Assembly: GCA_030512295.1 (NCBI GenBank)
Contig: JAULSR010000001.1
Location: 2,480,001-2,544,000, forward strand
Length of the DNA stretch: 64,000 nucleotides
Source of the DNA: Bombardia bombarda
Lineage: Eukaryota; Ascomycota; Sordariomycetes; Sordariales; Lasiosphaeriaceae
Direction of reading: 5' to 3'
How positions within the stretch are numbered: the first letter of the stretch is position 1; every line of letters starts with the position of its first letter. The notes beneath the pieces are model-generated. The model was not told the DNA's origin and did no database searches. It was given only the letters and a program-made list of their open reading frames with translations. Of this stretch, positions 10,904 through 21,868 are shown one piece after another. The translations under genes were made by a program, and so were the position numbers.

Positions 10904-13352
10904 ACTCTTCTTGGATGGGCTTGGGCCGGTTGGGATGGACTGGGAGTTTTCAAGCCTCGACATCGAAAATCTCAGTGGGCGACGACTTGATCATGGCAGT
11001 GGAGCGAGCAAGGACAGTCGCGCCTTCTCTCTTAGACCATGTACTTTGCTTTACCCTAATGATGTTACGAATGGAAAGAGCGATTGTGTGCATGCGTTTT
11101 GCTTGCTGCCCTCCCTACGAAAAGTTCTTCCCGGCCTTGTTCGCTTCATGGTCGAATGGTCGGATCTTCCCTAGGCAATCGATCATGGGAAACCAGACGG
11201 TTTCCTTCAATCGGAGCTCGCTGTGGATAGGTCAAGACTGGAGAATCCAATTCACTCACACCAAGACCTCCATGAACTTTAAGATTCACCGAGTCACTTC
11301 TTGCGACTTTGTTGCAACATATTCACTTGCTCACCTCGTTCAATCATCCTTGTTACTTGTGCGATGCAATATATCCAGAAACACCCCGTTGAGGTCCTCT
11401 ACGAGATGGCGAGGAAGCCTCGTCGTGTCATCGCTCTATCTTTGTTTGCGATCATCGTCTTAACACCTTGTGCAACATGTGATAGTATTGTTTTGCTTTG
11501 CTACGTCGACCTTACTCTTCAGTCTCGAGAAGTCCCGAGTCCAATTGGATGGGTCCTGTTAGAAAACCACAGTCATCCTTAGTCTGGCTGTCAGTGACTC
11601 TGGATTGATCGTTTGTCTTTTTGCTGATTTATCATACGATGCTTGCCAACGGCTTCCTTGTCAGCAATCATAGCTCCAGGGACCATGAAGTATCCACCAT
11701 GAGCATCCCTCCCTCGATCAGCACATTCACCAATACTGCCCAAGATCTCCACTGCTCAGTTTCCTTAGAACTAACTCGCATATATAATATTCCCAATATC
11801 TTCCCCTCGTTACCCTTTCTTCCCAGCAGAAACTACCCCCACAACCATATCCAGCCCGTCTTCTTTCAGGACACAAGTGCATACCTGATAGTGTCTCTGC
11901 ACTGGCTGCTGCTACTTGGTTCAGATGCTTGCTCAAAAAGACACCAAAATATGGTATTGAGCCTCTTGTGTATCCAAAGGCGGCTCATACATTTGATGGA
12001 TCTTCAGTTCCCAACTCTTTGTTTCACACCCAAGGTTTCGTTGAGATGTTGTTCACACAGCATCTTGTGTCATCTGGTGTAAAGCAAGACCACAGAATTT
12101 GGCCTCAGAGGAGTTACCACTCGGCGCTTGCCTAAAGTCATGGTTGTACGATTCCAAGGGCGCGCTTACTCCCTGGAAATGCTTGGGTGTCTCGCACTTC
12201 CCAACACCCCATCTCCAGAACCGATCCACGGAGGGACGGCATCATGTTCAACCACGGCTAGGATATAGTTATGTGCAACTCAGGCAGTTGTTTTGACTAG
12301 GACTATCTTTTGATCGGGCATCGCCATCAGTATCTGCAGATCCAACAAATATGCCGGCCTCAGCTGGATGGACTCTTGCCAAACCAGCGACTCAAGTAAG
12401 TGAACCATCTCTCTCTCTCGAAAATTACTCGAAAGACTTGGTATCCGAGCACTCGGTACGTTAGACTCTATACCTTGCTAGAAACACAGGCTAGTGCCTT
12501 GCATTTGATGACAACTGGTCACCCCCTCTGAAGCAAGCCGCAAAACCGGCAACTTCTTTGCCGACCTCTGACAATTCGAGTGTAGAAATCCTAACCTGAA
12601 TGATAGAGCACAAGGCCTTTAAAGTCCCGGACTTTGAAGGTTCCATGGCGAGGACCTTAGTGCCTCGACATCAGCATGGCTATTGGTAACACAACATCTA
12701 CTCGAACTTGTGGACAAGCGTTGCAACATGGGTTTCCATGTATCTGGGCCTTTTGCCCACAGATATGACTGGATTTTCCTTGTCTTTCAAGTTACTGGGT
12801 CAGAGGTCATCAGTCTGTTGAACGACACTGCACGTCCTCGTACTATCTGCGGGAGCTTTGATACATCTTTACCATTGTTTAGCATGTCTTCGAGACTGAC
12901 TCAGGTGGCAGCGTATTCTCTGCCCGATCTTGATGCTTCAGCAATCAGAAGCCGTCGCGGCAACAAACAACACAGCAGGTCTCCGGTCACGAACACAGTT
13001 CAAAAAAGCACAGCGCACAAAAACATCCGATTTCAGCAAGACGCTGGTGCCCATCCTTAGCATTACCAAGGAACACCTACCGCCCCACAATCTTAACACG
13101 GGATACAATAGATTGGGCACAACAATAGGAGCGTGGATTCTGCACCCAAAACACCAGCACACCGGAATATATATCTTGGCACTTGACGAGCTCTAACAAC
13201 CTTCCTTTTCCCGGTACGAAGAACGAAGACTTTTTTCGCCCAGCCTGGGCACCTCTGCGACTTGCTGAAGGGGCATCGGCTGACCCTTCCTTTTCCGCAA
13301 AAAATGAGTTCACCTTCAGCTCAGATATTTCACTTCACCTACATGTCCCTAT
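10904..13352. other. Intergenic, no supported gene
   Basis: Many short ORFs in all frames, none with family resemblance or consistent coding character. Either noncoding or relics too diverged to identify by eye. Confidence 0.4.
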
Positions 13353-13517
13353 CTGGCCCAGAACAAAACAGCCCACACCCGCCAAAACTACTTACCCGCC
13401 TCGCTCGTTCTTTGCCCCAGAGCAACAACCCACACTTACCAAAACCACCCACCTCGCTCGAGGTCTGGCTCAGAGCAAAACAACGCACACTTGCCGAAAC
13501 CACCCACATCATTCGCT
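13353..13517. repeat. Minisatellite, three imperfect ~55-bp units
   Basis: Three successive units start at 13353, 13410 and 13465. Each follows the plan ctggcccagaacaaaaca, then cccacaccyrccaaaacyac, then tcgctcg. Length differences between units break any single reading frame, so the repeat is probably noncoding. It lies about 110 bp upstream of the start of the hypothetical ORF at 13623. Confidence 0.7.
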
Positions 13518-13622
13518 TCCTCTTATTACCACTGATCGATATTTATGGACCATTTGAGCGTCGGCGAGCGTTGACGAACTACCCCAGCATTGCTACTCTC
13601 TTCCCAGACGCTCAACAATACC

Positions 13623-14405
13623 ATGCAGTTTCAACACCAAACACTGTCAGCATGCCAGACCTCGAGCAGAGTATGGGTCAGCTCGGAGGAGCAGCTACGA
13701 ACTAAATACAACAAGATTCGATCCAGCGCCAACCATCTCGGACTGTCGCCTTCCCCTTTCTTCCCTCAAACTGAGTGCGAGTTCGTACAGCTCCAGGCTA
13801 GAATCAAGAACGCGGATCTCGAAAAGCTGAAAGCAAAGATATGTCAAAAGGAGGCTGATATCAAGGCAAGAAGAATCCCGGACCAGAGAGTCGCGCCGGC
13901 TCCAGATGTCCCAGTCGCGGCGCTCTTGGGCAACCGAATCGGACAGGATGGGCTGTCGCCAGTACTGGCACGGCCCAATCCGTTCAATGCTGCCGGATCT
14001 GCCAATACAATACCGACATGCGAGAGAGTCGACTGGCCATGTACGGCTCAGTTTTCGCAAGATGGCGAAGGGCGCGTCAAACAAACAGATCATTCGACTA
14101 TCCTTGCCCAGACATGCAGTGGTCCAACCGGCCGCTTGCTCCCCGTCCCTCGTCGGAACTGTGTCAATTTTCGTCTAGTATCTTTGGCAACCGCCTTTTC
14201 TGAGGCAGAAGCCCATTACGATGGCCACCAACAAGATGTTCCATGGAGTTTGCGTCTAATAGTGGGCGATCGCTGGGATCTACACATGGAAATGCGCAAC
14301 AACGGGCGTGGAGCATGTGGGAATACTGAGCAGATTGCTATGGAAGATGCACACGAAGGCATCAAGGGGCTGATTGCGAGCATGGATAAAGAGATGGAGA
14401 TTTAG
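13623..14405 (+). CDS. Hypothetical protein with short coiled-coil region
   Basis: Open from the ATG at 13623 for 260 residues. I do not recognise it. Residues about 55-85 are rich in Lys/Glu/Ala/Leu with heptad-like spacing (LQARIKNADLEKLKAKICQK), suggesting a short coiled coil. The C-terminus is acidic and amphipathic (EDAHEGIKGLIASMDKEMEI). No signal peptide or membrane segment. Length and composition are better than for neighbouring ORFs, but with no family match it could be chance or a relic. Confidence 0.35.
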   Translation: MQFQHQTLSACQTSSRVWVSSEEQLRTKYNKIRSSANHLGLSPSPFFPQTECEFVQLQARIKNADLEKLKAKICQKEADIKARRIPDQRVAPAPDVPVAALLGNRIGQDGLSPVLARPNPFNAAGSANTIPTCERVDWPCTAQFSQDGEGRVKQTDHSTILAQTCSGPTGRLLPVPRRNCVNFRLVSLATAFSEAEAHYDGHQQDVPWSLRLIVGDRWDLHMEMRNNGRGACGNTEQIAMEDAHEGIKGLIASMDKEMEI

Positions 14406-16076
14406 GACGCGAGGTACGACGTTGGAGTTACGATTGCGGACGACGATGGATGCCATATCAGATTGAAGAGTTGCAAGAGAATGGGGGCCTGGGATGGGTC
14501 TGATTCACGACACTGGTTACAGTGGTTCATATGGAGAATGAATGGGAGAGTCGGCAACTGGCGTTGAAGAAGGAGCTGGGAGTATGGTATTGAAATGACG
14601 AAGACAACGACAGGGGATGAAGTTCATGATTGAAATATTTTTGATAGGAGAAGTTTGGAGTTGTTGTTTTTTCTTTCTTTTTCTCATTCTTCTTCTTTTC
14701 TTCTTCTTCTTTTTTTTCTTGGATCACCCGGGTGGCCAGATTGGTAGCTACGGCTGGGTGGTGGATGGGGGTTTTGGGATTGATCCAAGTTGGGGGCTTG
14801 AGATTTAAGAAGTTGCCATCGTCACCCAGACGTGCGTACATTTCATATTATCAGTCAGCTCCCTAGTAGAGGAACTGCAAGCATTGCTTGGCATTCTGCT
14901 TCATGGGAGAGGAGGAGAGGAGGAGAACAACAATAGCTAGGTAGGTAGGTAGCATGAAACAGCTGAAACAGCTTGATCCGAGTGGGTCCGCGATAGCCGA
15001 GAACCTTTTCACATTTTTTTCAGAATGGCATATTTATTGATGAGATGCTGAACTTGACTTGATAATCTCCTGCCTCCCTCGCCATGTGATACTACGTAAT
15101 CAGATGACCGGTCGCCAGAGGAAGCTGCGCATTGACCAGCTGCTCGCCCCTTTTACATTGGCACAGACCTGTATACATGGCATCCATGGCCATACATACA
15201 AAATTGAAGCTTGTTCTACGCAAATGGAAGATGGTAACCTGGTTGACTGGGTATGATGGAAAGAGGTAGTGGGTCGGGGTAAATACCTAGGTAAGTAAAC
15301 AAGGCAAAAGGGGGTTGTAATTCCTGCGCATTGCTTTGTTGACTGCTGTTAGGTAAGTATCAACAACCGCCATTGTCTGCCTTGATGATAACCAACATGA
15401 TAACCGCTAGCTGCCGAATTAGCCAGCTTTTGAATATATGTCGTCCATATAGCCAACATGCAATCAAAGCTAACGCGAATTTAATGTTGTTCGGTCCCTT
15501 CTTGACCCCCTTTCTTTTCTTTCTAGAGCAATCTTACCAAGAAATAACGCGGATACATTTATCTGACATTGCCGGCTGGGTGGGCCTACCTAAGGTACCT
15601 TAGGTAAGGCTTCAACCCGACAGCAAGCCTGCCAAGTACCAAGGCCGCCACCCGCTCTTAGCGGCCACGGGCCGTTATCGTTCTAAGCAGTTTAAGAATG
15701 CTTATTTCCGCCATCTTTTTGTTCCCGCCAACATAACTTGACAGTCCGCTCCCACGATTAGCGGGCCCCAGCGATCACCTCTTACCGTATCCTCTCCAGG
15801 CGACAGATTCCTTTGTTTGTGCAGCGCCGCAAGCCCGCACCGGACCGATCAAACCAGGTCTTGTGCCACTGGAAAAAGAAAGATGGTGCCGGGGAGAGGC
15901 ATAAACGCCGAGCGCCTCTCAGGGCTGTATCCTATATCCGAGTGTAACGACTTGTGGTTGAGGGGCACTTCACAGCATCTTTCTTCTTTCACTTTACAAT
16001 CTGGATTTCTACTTTGACTACCCTTATTCCAGTATCATCTATCTTCACTTGCCTTATTCCATCATAGCCCGTCGTC
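14406..16076. other. Intergenic with simple-sequence tracts and a palindrome
   Basis: No gene seen. It includes a T/C-rich tract at 14660-14730, a GTAG-type tetranucleotide run near 14940, and a perfect 20-bp palindrome tacctaaggtaccttaggta at 15587-15606. The last 100 bp are pyrimidine-rich and probably form the 5' leader of the dehydrogenase at 16077, with the element cttattcca occurring twice. Confidence 0.5.
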
Positions 16077-16959
16077 ATGGCTGACTCACCCGCCAGGGCA
16101 ATCGTCCTTGTGACGGGTGCCAACTCAGGTATTGGCCGGGAGACAGTGAAGGCACTCCTCCAGTCAACCTCGACATATCACGTTCTTATGGGAACTCGAG
16201 ATATGGAAAAGGGAGAGAAAGCACTGGAATCACTGAAGAAGGACGTCCCCGAGACCAGCAGTACTGTCGAGCTGCTCCAGGTTGACGTTGCCAGTGATGA
16301 ATCCATTGCCCAGGCCTTTGAGAAAGTCCAAGCTGCCCATGGGCGCATCGATGTCTTGGTAAACAACGCAGGTTAGATCTAGTATTCTTCCCTTCCATTG
16401 TGATGGACAGCGGCGGCTAAAATAAGGGGTGTCAATCAACACAGGCATTGCGCTAGACGCCGAGTACGTGTTTGGCGACATCAGCATGCGCGAGGCCTGG
16501 AACAAATCCTACGACGTGAACGTGACGGGGTCGAATGTGATGACTGACACGTTCATGCCGCTACTGCTCAAGTCGTCGGACGCCCGCCTGCTCTTCGTCA
16601 GCAGCGGGCTGGCGAGCACGGGACGGATGAGCGAGGCGCATTACCCCATGCCGCCGCCGATCCCAGCCGGGTGGCCCAAGAGGGCTGCCTACCTTCCCAG
16701 TTCCTACCGCGCCAGCAAGACGGCCTTGAACATGGCGATGCTCTCGTGGTACTGGGTGCTGAAGGAGGACGGGGTCAAGGTGTGGTGTGTCGAGCCGGGG
16801 TTTCTGGCCACCGGTCTGGGCGGTCAGCGAGCTGCTGCATCGAGAAGCAGGGCCGGTGATCCCTCGTCGGGCGGAAAGCTGCTTACGTGTGTTATAGAGG
16901 GTGAGAGAGATGCAGATGTGGGCAAGGTCGTCAATGGGGCTGGTATCCAGCCCTTTTGA
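16077..16959 (+). CDS. Short-chain dehydrogenase/reductase (SDR)
   Basis: NAD(P)-dependent oxidoreductase of the classical SDR family, 269 residues. Exons 16077-16371 and 16445-16959; the 73-bp intron has donor GTTAGA and acceptor CACAG and splits the Gly codon of NNAGI. The cofactor motif TGANSGIG lies near residues 13-20, NNAG near 95-98, the catalytic Ser in LLFVSSGLAS, and the catalytic Tyr/Lys in SYRASK. The strand after the active site ends PGFLATGLGG. Substrate cannot be read from the sequence. No partner genes lie next to it, so it is not obviously part of a biosynthetic cluster. Confidence 0.9.
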
Positions 16960-18885
16960 GGTAGTCAATTATGTCATTGTTTTGCATTTAACATGTGACT
17001 CGCCGTGATATCCTCGTGTTCAATTTCGTACAAGTGCGATTGAAAATCATTGTGAAAATGATGGCAAATGCAGTTTGTTGATTGATGATGCAGTAATGTC
17101 AGATGGATTGATTGAAAATGCGGCTCTGGGTTTGGTTGGAGTGGGTGTTAGGTTTTAGGTTATGGGCTCCAACCTCTGCCCCGGCATCAATCCACCTACC
17201 CGGGCCCACTAAGCTATAGCGCGCTACAGCACACATGCCCTGTAAGCCAAGTTCCACCAATTAGAGGCCTTTGTAGACCTGGATCCGCCTTGGCACTCAC
17301 GTTGGGCCCTTCCTTTTCTTGGCCAACTCTCTTTTAGAGGTAAAGCACTTCCCCTTCCATCTCGCTTTCTGTTCCAAGGCCATGTATGTGTTTTGACATA
17401 TTCTACGAGCAATCAGGAATCCTGCGCTCGCCTGGACACTCACGAACTACGCGTGTACTCGTACTACGGCCCTCAACCACTTTTTACGTACCTGCCTTAT
17501 ACGAATTGGCTGCACCGCATATCCTTATATACCTAGTAAAGGCTTCACCAAACCAGAGCAATCCAAAACCAACAGAGTCACAGTAGGAATAAGTCCATAG
17601 TCAGTCAGTCCCCTTTTCAAGCCAACTACGTAGTGGAGGTAGGCTGGGGGGCCAAAAGTAAGGTAAGTGAGGGGCCTTTGTCGAAGTCCATCGCCTTCGG
17701 TAAGACAGTGGAGTTCTAACGTATTCATCTAGAGTCTAGACTGTGCGATCATAAAAGCTCGTTAACTCCCGCATCTTTTTCGCTATGGGTAGACTTTGCC
17801 TCCCTTAAGCACCGATCATTTCACTCTGAACCGGCTTGGCGACAATCCTCTCTACAAGTCTTGATGGCCGCACGGAGAATCACTAGAAGGAGGGGGCTTG
17901 CACATACTGCAGACGGAAGAAGATTCGCTGTGAGAGAACCATAAAAGGGGTTATTAAGAAAAACTGAATCTAACATAGATACAAACATAGGCAATGGGGA
18001 ACGCCCATGCACATTATGCCAGGTAAGAATGGGTAAGGTCTGGCAGCGTCGATGCTGACACCTCCAGCGTCACGGCATAGATTGCTTGTATGTCTCCCCG
18101 AGCATCGACACGCCGCAGCCATCCAGCCCATCCAGTGCCCCGCCAGAGTCACGAAGACGGAGCGAGACGGCTGGCTGGTCAGGCTCTTCTTCGCTTGCGG
18201 ATTCTGAACAGTACACCGGTGATTTAGTCCACTCACGCCGCCAATCGACATCATTACTGTCCCCTCTATCCCCCGGGTTCGACTCCATGGACTGGTTCAT
18301 GAGTCTCACCGTACCTGCTATAGGACCATTCGACGGTCCCACCGACGACCTCTTCCTGAGCCCGACTGCAACAGGGAATGTCTCTTCACCCCGCGGCCAG
18401 GACGAAAATTCCAGCATGCCGGCTCTCCACGCCATCGACTCCTTCCTGGACCCAACACTAACAAACGAAAGTCCTTCCTTGGGCTTGTCAAGCCGTCTGC
18501 AGAACAACCGGATGAGACGTCTCTTATTTCCCGCATTGTCATCACATCTGGACAATGATGACGAGAGATTAAAGCGGTGTTACAACCTGCCAAGCCATGT
18601 CAGCGTTGTAAGCACGTGACCACGGTCGGACACGAAATCGTGGCAAGACACGAGGTCAGGAGTGGCCATAAAACAATTGACCACGGGGTAATGGCACCGA
18701 GACAAATGGCACAAAACCTACGGGCAGGAGGACACTGGACGACTAGGTGGTGGTAGCACTTGGGATGGCACCTGTGATGCGGTGTCTTAAGCGAGTCACC
18801 GGATATAGCTTCCTAATAGGTTCGGCCTATTGCTTAAGAATTATTTAGGAGTAGCGAATTTCTTTCGTTATTTATATTAATTTTT
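16960..18885. other. Intergenic; one Ser/Pro-rich open stretch
   Basis: No recognised gene. From about 18089 to 18619 on the plus strand a frame stays open and reads Ser/Pro/Asp-rich (for example SLLSPLSPGFDSMDWFMSLT), like the low-complexity part of a fungal regulator, but it has no good upstream ATG and no domain; it may be a relic. The final 100 bp (18790-18885) are AT-rich and look RIP-mutated. Confidence 0.35.
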
Positions 18886-19098
18886 TGTAAGGACATCCCC
18901 AAGCACATGCCAGAGCATCCCCAAGCACATGCCAGCAGACACCCCAAGCACATGCTAGATTGAACCACCAACTATGTATATAAGCAGCGGCCCTCGCCCA
19001 CCTCCCTTTGCGAGGGCCAGGTTGAAGTCTTACACCAATACCAGTCATTGCTCGCCTTTCCAGTTATCTTCATTGTGACCACCTTGATCAGGCGTACC
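18886..19098 (+). mobile_element. LTR copy in opposite orientation to gag
   Basis: Starts TGTAAGGACATCCCC and contains the same CATCCCCAAGCACATGCCAG repeats, TATATAAGCAGCGG box and CCTTGATCAGGCGTACC block as the LTRs at 20061-20295, 28314-28553 and 28633-28835. Here it reads on the plus strand, opposite to the gag it abuts. Homology stops at GGCGTACC, about 14 bp before the expected LTR end CTTCTCTTACA. It therefore sits inverted relative to the LTR on the other side of gag. Confidence 0.85.
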
Positions 19099-20013
19099 CT
19101 GGATCCGGGCCTTATCGTGGCGAGGTCCCGAGTAAGCTCCCTCCGTAGTGCGCGGCAGTTTCCGGGTTTCGCCAAAGCTGGTGGGAGAGCCCAGCCTCTT
19201 GCGGTGAGCTTCTCGGTCATTGCCGTTCCGTAAGTAAGATCTGGCGAGCCAAATGCGTTCGCACCATTCGGCACAGTCCTTAGCCGAAGTGACGTCAGGG
19301 ACGGCTTCAGCGTACCGGTTGTGATAAAAGCGGTCGAGTTTGATCCAGTAGTCCCGACCCATAAAGGTGCTGTCGATCTCCATTCCAGGGAGGCGTCGGA
19401 CTAGTGCAGCCCATTCCCGGTAAAATTCCTGAGGAGATCTGCCGTGTTGACTGCATACCAGCCAGTCCTTGTGGGCCTGGACCTCGCTGGACTTGCTACC
19501 GAGGTAGTTCGAACTGACGTAGTCCTTGAATTCCCGCCACTGCTGCTGTGTTTCGGGTTCCATCCAGGTGCTGGCCCATTGGACCTGGAGCCACTGAGGT
19601 CGATCTTGGCGGGTGGCATTCCCTTGTTCCACGGCTTGGATCCAGTCCTCCCTGTCTTGGAAGGAGGCGTCAACCTTCAGCTTGCTGACCGCGTAGGCAG
19701 GGGGGCGGTCGTCTTTCGGCCGAGACGGCCCTCCCTGATTGTTAAGATTGGCCAGAGTGGCGCCGAGGTTACCGAGACCAGTGGAAACGCTGGCCATGGC
19801 TTGCATCATCATGGCTTGGAACTGCTGGGTGTCCATGATGGAGGGGGTGGCTGGGAGTTCCAGCGTTGGTTGGGCTCTCGTGGTTGGGGACTCTCCTTCT
19901 TCTTGGTGATCGGGAGTCTGGCTGTCGATATTCTCAAAGTCTTCGAAGGCGGTCCTCCGTGACGGGCCAGCTTGAGGAGTGGCTCTTCCTTTCCCGCGGT
20001 TGTTGCCTACCAT
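19045..20013 (-). pseudogene. Truncated Ty3-type retrotransposon Gag
   Basis: 322-codon frame from the ATG at 20013. It begins VGNNRGKGRATPQAG, then an MDTQQFQAMMMQAMAS segment, and a capsid-like region with WASTWMEPETQQQWREFKDY and SPQEFYREWAALVRRLPGM, characteristic of fungal Ty3/gypsy Gag. The last 16 or so codons are not Gag: they translate the inverted LTR at 18886-19098. No zinc knuckle, protease, reverse transcriptase or integrase is present. A 47-bp leader separates the upstream LTR from the ATG and shows no TGG-type primer site directly after the LTR. Confidence 0.85.
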
Positions 20014-20060
20014 AGTGACCGGCTCGATCGTTACCGTGTGGTATATGGAGGTTGAAGAAT

Positions 20061-20295
20061 TGTAAGAGAAGGCAGGTACGCCTGATCAAGGTGGTCACAA
20101 TGAAGACAACTGGGCAGGCGAGCAATGAAGATAACTGGGAAGGCGAGCAATGACTGGTATTGGCGTAAGACTTCAACCTGGCCCTCGCAACGGAAGGTGG
20201 GCGAGGGCCGCTGCTTATATACATAGTTGGTAGGATAACTGGCATGTGCTTGGGGATGCTCTGGCATGTGCTTGGGGATGTCCGATGTCCTTACA
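20061..20295 (-). mobile_element. 5' LTR of the rearranged Ty3-type element
   Basis: 235 bp, read on the minus strand from TGTAAGGACATC at 20295 to CTTCTCTTACA at 20061, with a TATATAAGCAGCGG promoter box and a GCGAGGGCC stem. It contains a small internal duplication of gcaatgaagayaactgg. It lies directly upstream of gag in the correct orientation. No direct repeat of the flanks is found beyond the element, so it is not a simple two-LTR insertion. Confidence 0.85.
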
Positions 20296-20510
20296 CCCGC
20301 TCCTAGGCGTGGAATAGCTCGTGGGGTACTAGCGCCTTAGCGCCAAGGCACTAGCACGTGACAGCTCCTTAGTTAGCATCTTAGTCAGCACCTTAGTCAG
20401 CCTTCCCAGGGATAAAACCCTGGCTTGGGCACCCAGATAGTTAGTTCCGGCGTGCAACCACAATTATCACAAAGTGCACCCAAGGTTCAGCCCGTCACAA
20501 CAACATATAA
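20296..20510 (+). promoter_or_regulatory. Repeat-derived upstream module of the kinase-like gene (left copy)
   Basis: Holds ctagcgccttagcgccaagg (self-complementary core gcgccttagcgccaaggc), cagggataaaaccctgg, agatagttag, cgtgcaaccacaa and cagcccgt, in the same order as the inverted copy at 27941-28111. It ends about 80 bp before the kinase-like ATG and is followed by acatataaacccg, a TATA-like box. Its left end abuts the LTR at 20295. It may be a solo LTR or other repeat acting as a promoter. Confidence 0.55.
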
Positions 20511-20591
20511 ACCCGTGGCTTCACGCACGCTTACTTAACAGTCTCCGCCTTCATTTTCCTTCGCTTACATCCTCTCAGGATTCTTTCCACA

Positions 20592-21590
20592 ATGCCGATG
20601 GTTACCGCCGACACCGATTTACCCAAGTTGCTCGACACCCCCGCGAAGCAGGTCAAATGGGCAAAGAAGCTGGTCGCCGAGCATCTGAAAAGTGCTGCGA
20701 AGCGCATCGACAAGCCTCCTATGCAGGGAATGTTCAGCAGGACCCTGTTCGTTACCCTCGCTGACGGCCGTACGGTGGTTGTGCAATTTCGTACCGAACC
20801 GCTTGACATCAACGCGTTTAAGATCGCTAAGGCGGCGCTAGGCTCATTTGTCCCGGATGCTGAAGCTCTCGGCAATGAAGAGCTAGAGAGCGCGCGGGCC
20901 TGGGCCTACTCCCTAACCCTCATGCCCGGCAAGATGTGGCTGCGTGGAGTCGCCGGGAAGGGAGCCGAAGGGCGTATTGCCGTTAACAAATCACTAGGCC
21001 GCGTTTTTTCGAAGGGCTTTCTCGCCGAGAACAGCCGTGAAGCTGTCGAAACCAAGCTTCGACCACACCTGGATGCCATCTTGGCGTCGCCGTTGGAAGA
21101 TATCCTTCCCTACAAAGCGGCTGTTGAGAGCTTCGCCAAGAGGCTTGATGAGTTTGCCCAGCTCCCGCTGTGGGTTGCCCATTACGACCTTAACGACGTG
21201 AACGTGCTCATCGACGAGAAATGCGAGGTCACCGCCTTGATCGACTGGGAACTATCCACCCCGCTGCCTTTCGGGGCCGGCTTCGGCCGCATCCACACCA
21301 TTGCCGGCGAATACACCGGAGGCGAGTTCTGGATGCCGGATGAATTCGAGGTTGCGGAAAGGGGCTTCTGGACGGAGCTGTTCGACGGAATGCCGGAACA
21401 CATTCGAACGATGCTAGAAAAACGCATTGACCTAGTCCAGGATGTTGTCATACTTGCGACTTTGCTAAGTTGCTTTTTCTTTGAGGATGGGAAGGTCGGC
21501 GTTGGCCAGGTTACCTTGAAGGCACTCCCAAAATTTATGACCTATCGAATCCCTTTTGTCCGAGAGCAGGAGCAGCCGTATAGAGAATAA
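20592..21590 (+). CDS. Aminoglycoside phosphotransferase (APH)-like kinase
   Basis: 332 residues, single exon, ATG in good context (ccacaATG). The C-lobe shows the APH/choline-kinase catalytic signature HYDLNDVNVLI near residue 197 (H-x-D-x4-N) and a metal-binding DWE (VTALIDWELSTPLPFG) near 218. The N-terminal half is less conserved; KQVKWAKKLVAEHLKS and RTVVVQFRTE are seen but no clear P-loop lysine. Fungi carry large families of such proteins, mostly uncharacterised; drug resistance should not be assumed. It lies in the repeat-rich island, and its upstream sequence is shared with the F-box gene at 26566. Confidence 0.8.
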   Translation: MPMVTADTDLPKLLDTPAKQVKWAKKLVAEHLKSAAKRIDKPPMQGMFSRTLFVTLADGRTVVVQFRTEPLDINAFKIAKAALGSFVPDAEALGNEELESARAWAYSLTLMPGKMWLRGVAGKGAEGRIAVNKSLGRVFSKGFLAENSREAVETKLRPHLDAILASPLEDILPYKAAVESFAKRLDEFAQLPLWVAHYDLNDVNVLIDEKCEVTALIDWELSTPLPFGAGFGRIHTIAGEYTGGEFWMPDEFEVAERGFWTELFDGMPEHIRTMLEKRIDLVQDVVILATLLSCFFFEDGKVGVGQVTLKALPKFMTYRIPFVREQEQPYRE

Positions 21591-21750
21591 TATGAAGTCG
21601 GGATATGGAATCGAGTGCATTTCGCCGGAGACGTGCCGGAGCATTTTCACAAACTTGGATCACAAAGTGAGGAGACGGCAATATCGGTGCTAAGTTGGCA
21701 TCGCAGCTGAAGTTGCTATGCTGCTAGTTAGGGCGGGGTATGGGGTAGGT
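21591..21750. other. 3' flank of the kinase-like gene
   Basis: Noncoding flank leading into the 30-bp tandem repeat; nothing else seen. Confidence 0.5.
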
Positions 21751-21868
21751 AGAAATACGCATTTGCTCATTTCTGTCAGGAGAAATACACATTTACTCAT
21801 TTCTGTCGGGAGAAGTGCGTATTTACTCATTTCTGTCGGGAGAAGTGCGCATTCACTTATTTCTGTCT
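21751..21868. repeat. 30-bp minisatellite, about 3.9 units
   Basis: Units at 21751, 21781, 21811 and 21841 (last one partial) share agaartrcrcatttrctcat followed by ttctgtcrgg, exactly 30 bp each. The unit is open in several frames as 10-residue repeats on either strand, but no supported gene spans it. Confidence 0.9.

Noticed and set aside
20592..21590. Drug-resistance gene acquired from bacteria
   Set aside because: The APH-like motif is shared by large native fungal families; codon use and promoter context do not show recent bacterial origin.
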